Positions 1-7,454 of a DNA stretch of 33,518 bases are shown here, piece by piece. Within the stretch, counting starts at the first letter, position 1, and each line of letters begins with the position of its first letter. The position numbers were made by a program, and so were the translations under genes. The stretch comes from an uncultured Ectothiorhodospiraceae bacterium (GTDB lineage: Bacteria > Pseudomonadota > Gammaproteobacteria > CAMYNG01): positions 1 through 33,518 of the forward strand of contig CAMYNG010000023.1 of NCBI GenBank assembly GCA_947259765.1, written 5' to 3'. The notes under the pieces are model-generated. The model was not told where the DNA came from and ran no database searches. It worked only from the letters and a program-made list of their open reading frames with translations.

Positions 1-633
1 TCTTAAGCAAAATTAAATCTCGTGGTTTTCATGCCCCAAAGCCCTTTTTCGGGCCACGCAGGGCAAGTTAAGCGCGTTTATGTCCGCTCCGAAACCCTGC
101 TATCGGCATTCTGTGAAGCGGCTATCACTTTGATTTTCCGAAATGCGAACGCGTCCTCAATCCTGAGCGAAACAAGCGGATTTCCAAATAATCTCAATGG
201 GTTAGTTGGGACATGTATCCCAAAATTTGCGCGGCCCGTAAATGTGAACCCTGCAACATGAAGCGCCTCTGCCGGCGTACAATCGCAACGTTCTCTAGGG
301 CGTTTTATCGTTATTTAACAGACAATTATTATACAATTGCGAATTAAATTATAAAGACTTAGCCCTAACATTGCGATTTAATGCATCAAACCGTATTCTT
401 TTTGCAAACCCAGCTCAAATCGTTCTGCCCGAGCGCGGCAACAACGGATTTTCCCTCGGTTGGACTCACGAACCGTGACCGCAGCCACGAAGCTGGCATA
501 AAACATTAAGGAAACAGTACCGGTTGGCCGACAAATTTTGCGACGGATATCCGCAAGTTCTGTGTGAAAAGCCGTTAAACTTGTCCCGGTTACATAATGA
601 GTTTAAATCCGGAATGTTTGTCCGGGAGTTTGG
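1..633. other. Gene-free left margin upstream of the envelope operon
   Basis: I see no supportable gene here. A 79-codon open frame at 22-261 has no ribosome binding site, no recognisable motif and no signal peptide, so I treat it as chance. Positions 301-400 are distinctly AT-rich, with TATTAT and TATAAA hexamers, but no -35/-10 pair of good spacing could be fixed. The region probably contains the promoter and 5' leader of the operon starting at 634. The nearest promoter-like element is CATAAT at 593-598, which lacks a matching -35. Confidence 0.5.
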
Positions 634-1152
634 GTGGTAGTTATGAAAGTTCACGCACAAAGTCGCCGCTCTGCCGGCAGCCGTTCCCTTTTAGGGTATG
701 TCATCGGCGCCGCATTCTTGACGCTGATGCTGGTAATCCTTACCGGTTGTGGCGGCGGTTCGTTTGACTCAGGCGACGTAAAGGAGCAAACACTGTTTCT
801 CGGCACCACCAACCTGCAGGAAATTAACGACTATTTTGTCACCTTCGAGGGGTCAGACACCCTAACCTGTGCCGAGCCGGGTTGTCATGGTTCAAGTGGT
901 GCAGCCGGTGGTGGCGGCTTCAAGTTTCAACCGCTCACCTGGTCGCAAATGACGCCGGAGGAACAACTCACCCAGCAATTTGCTTTTGAGCAGCGTGTCG
1001 AAATTACAAACAAGCCGATAAGCACAATCCTGCTGCGGGCGACGGAATCGTCGCACTCAGGAAGCATCCACGGCAACATTCCGCGTTACACTGCGGGCGA
1101 CCAAATCTACACTTGGATCGAGGAGTGGTTGCAAAGCACACCCGCACAGTAG
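634..1152 (+). CDS. Lipoprotein with a single CX4CH cytochrome c-like motif
   Basis: Predicted outer-membrane or periplasmic lipoprotein of 172 residues and first gene of the eight-gene envelope operon. A long basic N-region is followed by a hydrophobic stretch ending in the lipobox LTGC (Cys39), then a Gly/Ser linker. At residues 79-85 it reads CAEPGCH, i.e. Cys, four residues, Cys-His. That is the rarer CX4CH spacing of c-type heme sites (known from some cytochromes c3), not the standard CXXCH. The C-terminal part (ILLRAT, then HSG, then a Trp-rich helix ending WIEEWL) resembles the end of small cytochrome c modules in which a Met or His can be the second heme ligand. I chose the GTG start because GGGAG at 624-628 is five bases upstream. 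An in-frame ATG at 643 is the alternative, giving 169 residues. Export is well supported; heme attachment is inference. Confidence 0.75.
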   Translation: MVVMKVHAQSRRSAGSRSLLGYVIGAAFLTLMLVILTGCGGGSFDSGDVKEQTLFLGTTNLQEINDYFVTFEGSDTLTCAEPGCHGSSGAAGGGGFKFQPLTWSQMTPEEQLTQQFAFEQRVEITNKPISTILLRATESSHSGSIHGNIPRYTAGDQIYTWIEEWLQSTPAQ

Positions 1153-1207
1153 AAAAACAACATTAATAACAACAATATATAAACATAGGGATTTTTTCGT
1201 TCTTCAC

Positions 1208-1963
1208 ATGCGCAAGCTGCTGATTACTTTTTTGCTGGGTGGGTTAACCATTTTCCCCGTCTGGGCCGCGGACAAACCTCCCGTGCAGGTGACGGTGGCG
1301 GATCCGTTCATCGAACTGCATAGCGGTCCAAATATCAATTTCCCGGTTTATGATGTCGTGGAACGGGGCGAGCTCATCAACATCCTGCGTCGACGCACGG
1401 ACTGGTTCGAAATCCGCGCCAGTAAAAACCGCGAGGGCTGGGTGCGCAAGGATCAGCTTGAAGCCACCCTTGCCGCAGCAGGCATTCAACCCACGTTACG
1501 CGACAAGCTGGTTGATAACTACCTGGACTCTCGCTTTCGCTTCGACGCCGCCGGTGGCGTGTTCGAGGGCGAAGGCATCGTCACTATCCGGGGCGGTTAC
1601 CGTGCGACGAACAATGTCACGGTGGAGATGTCGTTTTCCAATATTTCCGGGGTGTTCGCCGATTCGGTGCTTTTCCAGACTAATGTGATGATCGAACTAC
1701 ACGTACTTAACAGCCTGCGTCCCTACGGTTTCATGGGTGTTGGCTATTTCACCAACGTGCCGGACAACCTCAGTTCCGGTGACCCGCTGGTGAGCCCGGA
1801 AAAGGACGACCTGCCGACAGCGCAATTCGGCGTCGGTGTTCAATACTTCTTTACCAAGAGTTTTCTATTGCGGGCGGAAATTGAGCAGTTATCCACCCTG
1901 CAAGGCAACAAGCCCAGCGACAAGTTTCTTTCCGGTACTTTGGGCGTAGGTTTCTTCTTCTGA
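1208..1963 (+). CDS. SH3b domain fused to an outer-membrane beta-barrel
   Basis: Predicted outer-membrane protein of 251 residues with a cleavable signal peptide (residues 1-20, ending VWA). Residues about 27-85 form a bacterial SH3 domain: a PxxELHSGP start, a central LINIL strand, and the closing WFEIR...GWV pair that is usual in SH3b/SH3_3 folds. Residues about 110-251 are alternating hydrophobic strands with aromatic girdles, closing in GVGFFF. A C-terminal Phe after such a strand is the BAM recognition signature. An SH3b domain in the periplasm commonly binds peptidoglycan or a protein partner, so the product may tie the barrel to the wall (inference). It lies 55 bases after the preceding lipoprotein gene and 13 bases before the next barrel gene. 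I cannot name a characterised homolog. Confidence 0.8.
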   Translation: MRKLLITFLLGGLTIFPVWAADKPPVQVTVADPFIELHSGPNINFPVYDVVERGELINILRRRTDWFEIRASKNREGWVRKDQLEATLAAAGIQPTLRDKLVDNYLDSRFRFDAAGGVFEGEGIVTIRGGYRATNNVTVEMSFSNISGVFADSVLFQTNVMIELHVLNSLRPYGFMGVGYFTNVPDNLSSGDPLVSPEKDDLPTAQFGVGVQYFFTKSFLLRAEIEQLSTLQGNKPSDKFLSGTLGVGFFF

Positions 1964-1976
1964 TTATTTAGCGAAT

Positions 1977-2633
1977 ATGGTCCAAGCCATGATCAAGCGA
2001 ATATTAATAAGTACGTTTCTCGTTCTCACGCTCGTCACTAGCGTCAATGCTGCGCCTAAAAAAGATAGCGGCAAAGACGGCGACCAGGGCGACATCATCC
2101 AACCCACCGTTGAGCGGCGTGAAATCAAACTGCCGGAAATTACCTCGGATGACATTGAAGTCGGCTTGTCCATTGGGTTGTACAGCCTTGACGATTTCGG
2201 CACCAACCCGGTGGCTGAAATTTTCAGTTACTACCATCTGACTGAGAAGATGTTCGTCGGCGCGTCGGTCGGTTTTACCACGGCCAACACGGAAACTCTT
2301 GATTTGTTCGGCGTTCTGGACTCGCTTGAAAACGACAGCGTGAACTATTTCAACCTGTTGTACGGCTATAACATTTTCCCAGGCGAGATTTTCTCCAAAT
2401 CAGGGCGCGCCTGGACCAGCTCGGCCTATTTTATTGGCGGCATTGGCGCCACGGAAGTCAACAATGACAGCAACTTCACCATTATCCTTGGCGGTGGGTT
2501 GCGAATGGTGCCGCTCAACTGGCTGGCGGTACATCTGGATGTGCGCGACAACATTTATCAGCGCACCATTTTGGATGCGCAAAAAACCACGCACAATCTG
2601 CAAATGACAATCGGTGCATCATACTTTTTTTAG
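1977..2633 (+). CDS. Outer membrane beta-barrel domain protein (myxobacterial-type OMP family)
   Basis: A 218-residue exported protein. The signal peptide most naturally begins at the second ATG (1989, sequence MIKRILIST...) and ends at SVNA. The Lys/Asp-rich linker that follows resembles the periplasmic plug-like N-terminus seen in this family. The body is an eight-strand-type barrel: repeated aromatic-alternating strands, the segment GGGLRMVPLNWLAVHLDVRD typical of the 'outer membrane beta-barrel domain' family first defined in Myxococcus, and a terminal SYFF ending in Phe. Family members occur in envelope complexes such as the Glt gliding machinery (GltA/GltB-like), but the function here is unknown. 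The start at 1977 versus 1989 cannot be settled because neither has a clear Shine-Dalgarno sequence. The next gene in the operon follows after 39 bases. Confidence 0.82.
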   Translation: MVQAMIKRILISTFLVLTLVTSVNAAPKKDSGKDGDQGDIIQPTVERREIKLPEITSDDIEVGLSIGLYSLDDFGTNPVAEIFSYYHLTEKMFVGASVGFTTANTETLDLFGVLDSLENDSVNYFNLLYGYNIFPGEIFSKSGRAWTSSAYFIGGIGATEVNNDSNFTIILGGGLRMVPLNWLAVHLDVRDNIYQRTILDAQKTTHNLQMTIGASYFF

Positions 2634-2672
2634 TAGGTCAGCGTTAAATCGCGAAGTTCAAGAGGTAATCAC

Positions 2673-3182
2673 ATGACCATGCAAGCAGTTACACACATAC
2701 AACGTTTTCTTGTCGTCGGCCTGCTTTCTGCACTCCTGACAGGTCCGGCACTGGCCGCAGCCGTCAACGAGACCGCGCCTGACTTTACGCTGAAAACCAA
2801 GTCCGGGAAAAACCTCCGTCTCAATGATTTTCGTGGCAAGGTAGTCATGATTAATTTCTGGGCCACCTGGTGTGCTCCCTGTCGCCAGGAACTACCGCAT
2901 ATGGAAAAACTTCACCAGGACTTCAAGGACAAAGGATTTGTACTGTTAGGTGTTAATATCGACAACGACAGTGCTGCGGCAAAAAAGATGGCCGAAGAGT
3001 TCAAGCTGACTTTTCCTGTGCTCTATGATGAAAAGCAGCAAACCAGCAAGCTTTATAAGCTAAAGGCAATGCCGTCCACATTTGTTATCGATCGCAACGG
3101 CAAGATCAAAAATGTATTTCTTGGCTATAAACCCGGCTTGGAAAAGAAACACGAAAAAGCTGTCGAAAAACTTTTAAAGTAA
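2673..3182 (+). CDS. TlpA-like periplasmic thioredoxin
   Basis: A 169-residue thiol-disulfide oxidoreductase exported to the periplasm. The signal peptide ends near residue 28 (GPALA). The mature part has the redoxin fold: an APDFTL start, active site W66-C-A-P-C70 preceded by NFWAT, and a cis-proline loop MPSTFVID (Pro134). The length and the insert between active site and cis-Pro match the TlpA/ResA class, which usually reduces disulfides in extracytoplasmic clients such as apocytochrome or metal-binding Cys motifs. In this operon the obvious Cys-bearing clients are the CX4CH lipoprotein and the DUF4266 lipoprotein encoded seven bases downstream (inference). GAGG about eight bases before the ATG supports the start. 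Redoxin, DUF4266 and DUF3570 genes are, from my knowledge, a recurring trio. Confidence 0.93.
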   Translation: MTMQAVTHIQRFLVVGLLSALLTGPALAAAVNETAPDFTLKTKSGKNLRLNDFRGKVVMINFWATWCAPCRQELPHMEKLHQDFKDKGFVLLGVNIDNDSAAAKKMAEEFKLTFPVLYDEKQQTSKLYKLKAMPSTFVIDRNGKIKNVFLGYKPGLEKKHEKAVEKLLK

Positions 3183-3189
3183 CGAGATC

Positions 3190-3432
3190 ATGACATCACC
3201 AAAACAAACGTTAAAGTTCGCTGGCCTGCTCACCCTGGCGATGACGTTGCTGGTCAGTGGCTGTGCCACCGAGGCATGGGTCATGCCGTACGAGCGTGAG
3301 TACCTAGCCGATCCTATTATGCTTCTATCCCGTGACCCGTTTTCCGATGGTTACATAGCGCACATCTATGAAACTCGCGAAGGTGCGCAGGGTGGAACCG
3401 TGGGTGGCGGTGGCGGTTGCGGTTGTAACTAA
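3190..3432 (+). CDS. DUF4266 small lipoprotein with Gly/Cys C-terminal tail
   Basis: An 80-residue lipoprotein. The signal peptide ends in the lipobox LVSGC (Cys25). Right after it comes the DUF4266 core, W30-V-M-P-Y-E-R followed by the LADPIM motif, which is diagnostic of the family. The protein ends in a striking flexible tail: Gly-rich from about residue 68, then GCGCN with cysteines 77 and 79 as the penultimate features. The role of DUF4266 is unknown. The paired cysteines could bind metal, form a thiol relay with the adjacent TlpA-like protein, or be a modification site; all three are inference. The gene sits between the thioredoxin gene (7-base gap) and the DUF3570 gene (29-base gap). 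In genomes I recall, a FAD:protein FMN transferase (ApbE) gene often accompanies this trio, but none is present here. Confidence 0.9.
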   Translation: MTSPKQTLKFAGLLTLAMTLLVSGCATEAWVMPYEREYLADPIMLLSRDPFSDGYIAHIYETREGAQGGTVGGGGGCGCN

Positions 3433-3461
3433 GTGAACATAGAACACAAGAATAATTTGCC

Positions 3462-4643
3462 ATGAGGATGTGTGGCCTGACTTATTTTCGAGCAATGTGG
3501 AACAGCCTTGCGCTTACCTCTGCGTTTCTGGAACATTGGAGCCGCCGGGGCGTTGTTGCGTTAGCCCTTCTCACCGCGACTAGCTGGCTAGGTGGCGTCA
3601 CAGACGCGAACGCTGCCGTTCTACCGGAAGACCGAGCCGACGCCCTGTTCCACTATTATGATGGTGGTAACGTGCGCGTTTCCGGCCCTGCCGTGTTAAT
3701 TCGCAAGGGCGATAACAAATCGCTATCCGGTTTTGCGCACTACTACATCGATAACGTCAGCAGCGCCTCCATTGATGTGGAGGCTTACGCCAGCCCGTAC
3801 CGTGAAAAGCGCAATGAAATTGCCCTGGGCCTGGATTACCTGCACGGCGACACTATCGTGAATTTTGGCGCGGCCAACAGCAATGAAAACGACTACGACG
3901 CCAACACCTTTAACCTCGGTTTGTCGCATGAAATGCTCAGCGGCATGACAACACTCAATCTCGGTTTTGTCCGTGGCATTGACAAGGTTGGCAAAAGTAC
4001 CGATGAGAACTTCGAACGCGACAAGGACAGCCACCGTTATCGCCTGGGCGTGTCACAGGTCCTGACGAAAAAATGGCTACTGAATATCGATTATGAAATT
4101 ATCAGCGATGATGGTTTTCTTAATAACCCTTATCGCCAGGTCAGGATCGACGGCATTTTTGCCTTGCCGGAGCAGTATCCGACTAACCGCACCAGCTATA
4201 CATTGGCGGTACGTGCCCTGCAGTATCTGGAAAGCCGCAGCTCGCTACGTTACGAATACCGCTATTTCACGGACAACTGGGACGTCAACGCACATACCAT
4301 GGAAGTGGGTTATGTACACTACTATGCACCGGATATCATCGGCGATTACCGGGCACGCTTCTATACCCAAAACGCTGCAGCGTTCTACGCTGACAATTTT
4401 GACGAAGCACGGGAATTTATGGCCCGAGACAAGGAACTGAGCACCTTTACCGCACTATCTTTCGGTTACAAGGTAACCTGGCGCATGTTTGACAACCCGA
4501 CTTCGATTTTCAAGGCCGGTGATTTGAGTTTTGCGTACAACCGGTTCAAGTTCGATTATGATGATTTTACCCATTACGCGACGGGGGAACCGTACAGTTT
4601 CCGCGCAAACGTCTTCCAGATGTTGTTCAGTATTTTTTACTAA
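3462..4643 (+). CDS. DUF3570 outer-membrane beta-barrel protein
   Basis: A 393-residue DUF3570 protein. After a long N-terminal extension and signal peptide (ending near DANA, about residue 51), the mature protein opens with the family's hallmark LPEDRADALFHYYDGG. Further conserved blocks are the ASIDVEAYASPYREKR strand, the GLDYLHGDT turn, the DDGFLNNPYRQVR loop and the MARDKELSTFTALSFGY segment near the C-terminus. Strands alternate throughout and the protein ends in aromatic FSIFY, consistent with an outer-membrane barrel inserted by BAM. No biochemical function is established for the family that I know of. Its constant partnership with DUF4266 and a TlpA-like thioredoxin, repeated here, suggests a shared pathway. 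The true start may be one of the later Met codons (Met12 at 3495), as the n-region is unusually long. Confidence 0.9.
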   Translation: MRMCGLTYFRAMWNSLALTSAFLEHWSRRGVVALALLTATSWLGGVTDANAAVLPEDRADALFHYYDGGNVRVSGPAVLIRKGDNKSLSGFAHYYIDNVSSASIDVEAYASPYREKRNEIALGLDYLHGDTIVNFGAANSNENDYDANTFNLGLSHEMLSGMTTLNLGFVRGIDKVGKSTDENFERDKDSHRYRLGVSQVLTKKWLLNIDYEIISDDGFLNNPYRQVRIDGIFALPEQYPTNRTSYTLAVRALQYLESRSSLRYEYRYFTDNWDVNAHTMEVGYVHYYAPDIIGDYRARFYTQNAAAFYADNFDEAREFMARDKELSTFTALSFGYKVTWRMFDNPTSIFKAGDLSFAYNRFKFDYDDFTHYATGEPYSFRANVFQMLFSIFY

Positions 4644-4664
4644 GACAAAAATTCGGACACTGCC

Positions 4665-5267
4665 ATGCGAAACCGATACTTAATTCTGACACTTATATTG
4701 CTGCTTGCATCGATCTCAACCGCGTTGCTGGCACAGGACAAGGATAAACCCAGCGCGGCAGAACCCGCGGTGCAGACGTCGGCCGAGCTGCAGCCGGAAG
4801 CAATTAAGCAGGGCGATGACAATAATGTTCTGGACGCCGAAATCCGCGCCCTGCGGCAAAGCGTACTGGAAATGAATAGCGCGCTGTCCACGGCAGAAAA
4901 AGAATTTTTGTTTCCTGCCAGCACTCAATTTTCCGTATTTGTTTCCATGGATACCAGCAAACAATTCGACCTGCGCTCAGTGGAGCTGCGCCTGGACAAC
5001 AAGATTGTCGCGCACCACCTCTATACCGATCGTGAGGTATATGCCCTGCAGCGCGGCGGCAAACACCAGCTGTTTATTGGTAGCATCGCACCTGGCACTC
5101 ACGAGCTTGTCGCCTATTTCCTGGGCACAGATGTAACCAAGCGTGACTATCGGCGCGGTGTGTCGCATAAATTTGAAAAAACCGACAAACCCCAATTTAC
5201 CGAACTTAAAATTACCAACGTCCGCAGCCGCAAGTTGCCGGAATTTGAAGTCAGTTCCTGGGAATAG
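4665..5267 (+). CDS. Periplasmic coiled-coil / beta-sandwich protein of unknown function
   Basis: A 200-residue exported protein with a signal peptide (residues 1-23, ending ALLA). A low-complexity Ala/Pro/Glu linker and a short heptad-like helix (about residues 55-80, LDAEIRALRQSVLEMNSAL) come next. The rest is a beta-rich domain with the phrase SVELRLDNKIVAHHLY and a repeated GTHELVAYFLG motif, resembling Ig-like periplasmic domains. I recall close relatives being labelled 'AraC family transcriptional regulator' in databases. That label does not fit what is visible: there is no helix-turn-helix and the protein is clearly exported. It lies 21 bases after the DUF3570 gene and 9 bases before the TPR gene, so it is probably translated together with the latter. 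Confidence 0.8.
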   Translation: MRNRYLILTLILLLASISTALLAQDKDKPSAAEPAVQTSAELQPEAIKQGDDNNVLDAEIRALRQSVLEMNSALSTAEKEFLFPASTQFSVFVSMDTSKQFDLRSVELRLDNKIVAHHLYTDREVYALQRGGKHQLFIGSIAPGTHELVAYFLGTDVTKRDYRRGVSHKFEKTDKPQFTELKITNVRSRKLPEFEVSSWE

Positions 5268-5276
5268 CCGTTAAGC

Positions 5277-7310
5277 ATGTTCATCAAACCGGGCAATCAA
5301 CACATGGTACAAATAGCCAGTGCACGTCTGCGCGCTACAATAATTGCCGCCACCTGTTTGCTCTGCACTCTGCCCGTACTTGCCGCCTCGGATACGAAAA
5401 CGGAGACGGAAAAACGTACTAATAATCTTTTTTACAGCGAAATTCTTTTCCATCTTTATCAACAGAAGTATTTTGCCACCCTGACCGATCTTCGCGTGGC
5501 AGAGAAAAAACACCCCATACTCTATCAAGGCGATGATCCGGAGCTTTTATTAAGCGGCCTGGCTGTAAGCTACGGTCTCTATGATCTCGCCGATCAGGCT
5601 TTGCAGCAATTAGTCAGCGCGGACAAGCCGCAAAAGACTCGCGACATTGCGTGGTTCTATACCGCAAAGTTGCGCTTTCTCCAGGGTGACCTGGATGCGG
5701 CGGAGCAGGCGTTGACAAATATCCAGCACTCCTTGCCAGAAGCTCGCGAAGGTGAGCGGTTGAATCTGCTTGTGGACGTATACCGTGGCCGCGGGCAGTT
5801 GGATAAGGCCAGGACGGTAATGGACGAGTTCGAAGGCAAAACTACGTGGCGTTACTATGCACTTTACAACATTGGTGTTTCGCTTGTTCGCGTTGGAAAA
5901 CTGGATGACGGAACCGCACTGTTAAAAAAGGTCGGTCGCTTGCGGGATGAAGATGAGGAAATTAAGTCACTGGCTGATCGTGCCAATCTGGCTTTGGGTT
6001 ATGCCTACTTCGCCAAGGGCATGGGCAAAGAGGCCACCAGCTACTTTCGCCAGGTTCGCCTGGAAGGGCCCTTCTCCAATCAGGCCTTGCTCGGTTTGGG
6101 TTGGGCCCACACGGTCGAGGAAAACTACCAGCAAGCCCTCGTGCCCTGGTTCGAGCTAAAAGCCCGGCACGCAATTAATCCAACGGTTCAGGAATCACTA
6201 ATAACAATACCGCACATTCTTGAGCGCATGAAAAAACCCAAACTGGCGGTTTCTCATTACAAGCAGGCCATCAACACGCTTGAGGGCGCCCTAACCAGTC
6301 TGGACAAAATTATTCTCAAGACTCGTTCTGGAGAATTTTTACGCGTTCTAAAGCCGGGCGTGGTTGATGGTGAGTCGGACTGGCCGTGGGATTTAACGGC
6401 GCTACCCGATATCGACGCAGGCCCCTATTTGACCCAGTTACTTCAGACGCGAGAGTTTCAGTCGGCTTTTGAAGACTATCGTACACTCATTTTTCTGGAG
6501 TACGTATTGAAGGACTGGCATGAACGGTTACCGGCGTTCATGACATCGGTAAAAGCACGCGCGGATGCTTTTAAAAATACATCGCAACGTGTCGCAAAAC
6601 AACAATTCGAAAAACGCAACGCGGATATCGAACGCCAATACGCAGCTATACAAGAAAAACTTAAGCGCATCGAAAACTCGAAAAGCGCGATGGCGCTGGC
6701 CACTGTCGAAGAAAGTTCAACCCTGAAAAAACTGGATGCGCTTGAGGCACAGGTCAAGCGCGGTGGGGCTGAGAATTCCGACGTATTATTGCAACGCATT
6801 CGTGCGCTACGCGGCCAAATCACCTGGTCGGTCACCCGGGACTATGCGGTTCGTCGCTGGGACTTGCGCGAAACCTTCGACCAACTAGGCGAATCACTCG
6901 CAGAATTACACGCGTTGCGAGAAAATCTCGACAGCGTCGAAAAAACAGCACCAAAAAGTTTTAATAATTATGAGCCGCGTTTCGCTCAGCTCAATCGGCG
7001 CCTTGAAAAGTTGATACCACGTATCGAACTCGTCGCCGCCAAACAAGAAACGCGACTGCAGACATTGGCGTTAAATGAACTGGTCCGTCGCCAACGCGTT
7101 CTGGAACAACAAATTGCTCGTGCACGATTTTCGCTGGTCCGTCTTTACGACAGCATTTCTGCATCGCAAAAACCGCTAGCGCCGGCGGGCGGCTCACCCG
7201 ATTCCCCCGCCGCCGAAACGTCCCCGGATGCAGCGCCTGCACCCCCAGAACCACCCAGGGACACGACCGCACCCTCCCAATCTCTGCCTCAACCCCCGGC
7301 TACCCAGTAG
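5277..7310 (+). CDS. Exported TPR / coiled-coil protein, last gene of the envelope operon
   Basis: A 677-residue periplasmic or inner-membrane-tethered scaffold protein. The signal peptide runs to about residue 36 (LPVLAA). Residues about 45-330 are TPR-like helical pairs with the usual small/large pattern, for example AWFYTAKLRFLQGDLDAAEQ, LALGYAYFAKGMGKEA and LLGLGWAHTVEENYQQAL. A long coiled-coil stretch rich in Glu/Lys/Arg follows (about 440-625), then a disordered Pro/Ala/Ser tail. This build resembles large TPR subunits in gliding/trafficking-type envelope complexes, but I cannot assign an ortholog. An in-frame ATG at 5304 (Met10) is a plausible alternative start. It closes the operon; about 80 bases further on lies the terminator that serves the convergent ssb gene. 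Confidence 0.85.
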   Translation: MFIKPGNQHMVQIASARLRATIIAATCLLCTLPVLAASDTKTETEKRTNNLFYSEILFHLYQQKYFATLTDLRVAEKKHPILYQGDDPELLLSGLAVSYGLYDLADQALQQLVSADKPQKTRDIAWFYTAKLRFLQGDLDAAEQALTNIQHSLPEAREGERLNLLVDVYRGRGQLDKARTVMDEFEGKTTWRYYALYNIGVSLVRVGKLDDGTALLKKVGRLRDEDEEIKSLADRANLALGYAYFAKGMGKEATSYFRQVRLEGPFSNQALLGLGWAHTVEENYQQALVPWFELKARHAINPTVQESLITIPHILERMKKPKLAVSHYKQAINTLEGALTSLDKIILKTRSGEFLRVLKPGVVDGESDWPWDLTALPDIDAGPYLTQLLQTREFQSAFEDYRTLIFLEYVLKDWHERLPAFMTSVKARADAFKNTSQRVAKQQFEKRNADIERQYAAIQEKLKRIENSKSAMALATVEESSTLKKLDALEAQVKRGGAENSDVLLQRIRALRGQITWSVTRDYAVRRWDLRETFDQLGESLAELHALRENLDSVEKTAPKSFNNYEPRFAQLNRRLEKLIPRIELVAAKQETRLQTLALNELVRRQRVLEQQIARARFSLVRLYDSISASQKPLAPAGGSPDSPAAETSPDAAPAPPEPPRDTTAPSQSLPQPPATQ

Positions 7311-7389
7311 CGGTTACCGCCGGACGCTGGAACTCAGCTACTGTCACAAAAGTGAACTCTACACGCACGGTCGGAAGCGAAAAGGCAGC

Positions 7390-7416
7390 AAAAAAAAGCC
7401 CCGTAAAAACGGGGCT
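7390..7416 (-). terminator. Intrinsic terminator of ssb
   Basis: A perfect 8-bp stem, AGCCCCGT (7397-7404) with ACGGGGCT (7409-7416), closes an AAAA loop. Upstream on the plus strand is a run of seven A, which on the minus-strand transcript is a U-run right after the stem. That is the canonical rho-independent design for transcription leaving ssb (stop at 7455). The plus-strand side has only a weak T content, so termination of the TPR operon here would be poorer. Confidence 0.85.
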
Positions 7417-7454
7417 GTATTGACATTCTTTAGCGGGAAATTCCCTGCTGACTC

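Noticed and set aside
40-140. Possible c-di-GMP (GEMM) riboswitch because of a CACGCAGGGCAA-like stretch
   Set aside because: The second helix, tetraloop and receptor could not be matched, and no gene follows within 490 bases.
22-261. 79-codon plus-strand open frame at the left edge
   Set aside because: No ribosome binding site, no motif, unlikely composition; probably chance.
575-598. Promoter for the envelope operon (TTGTCC / CATAAT)
   Set aside because: Spacing between plausible hexamers is too short; no convincing -35.
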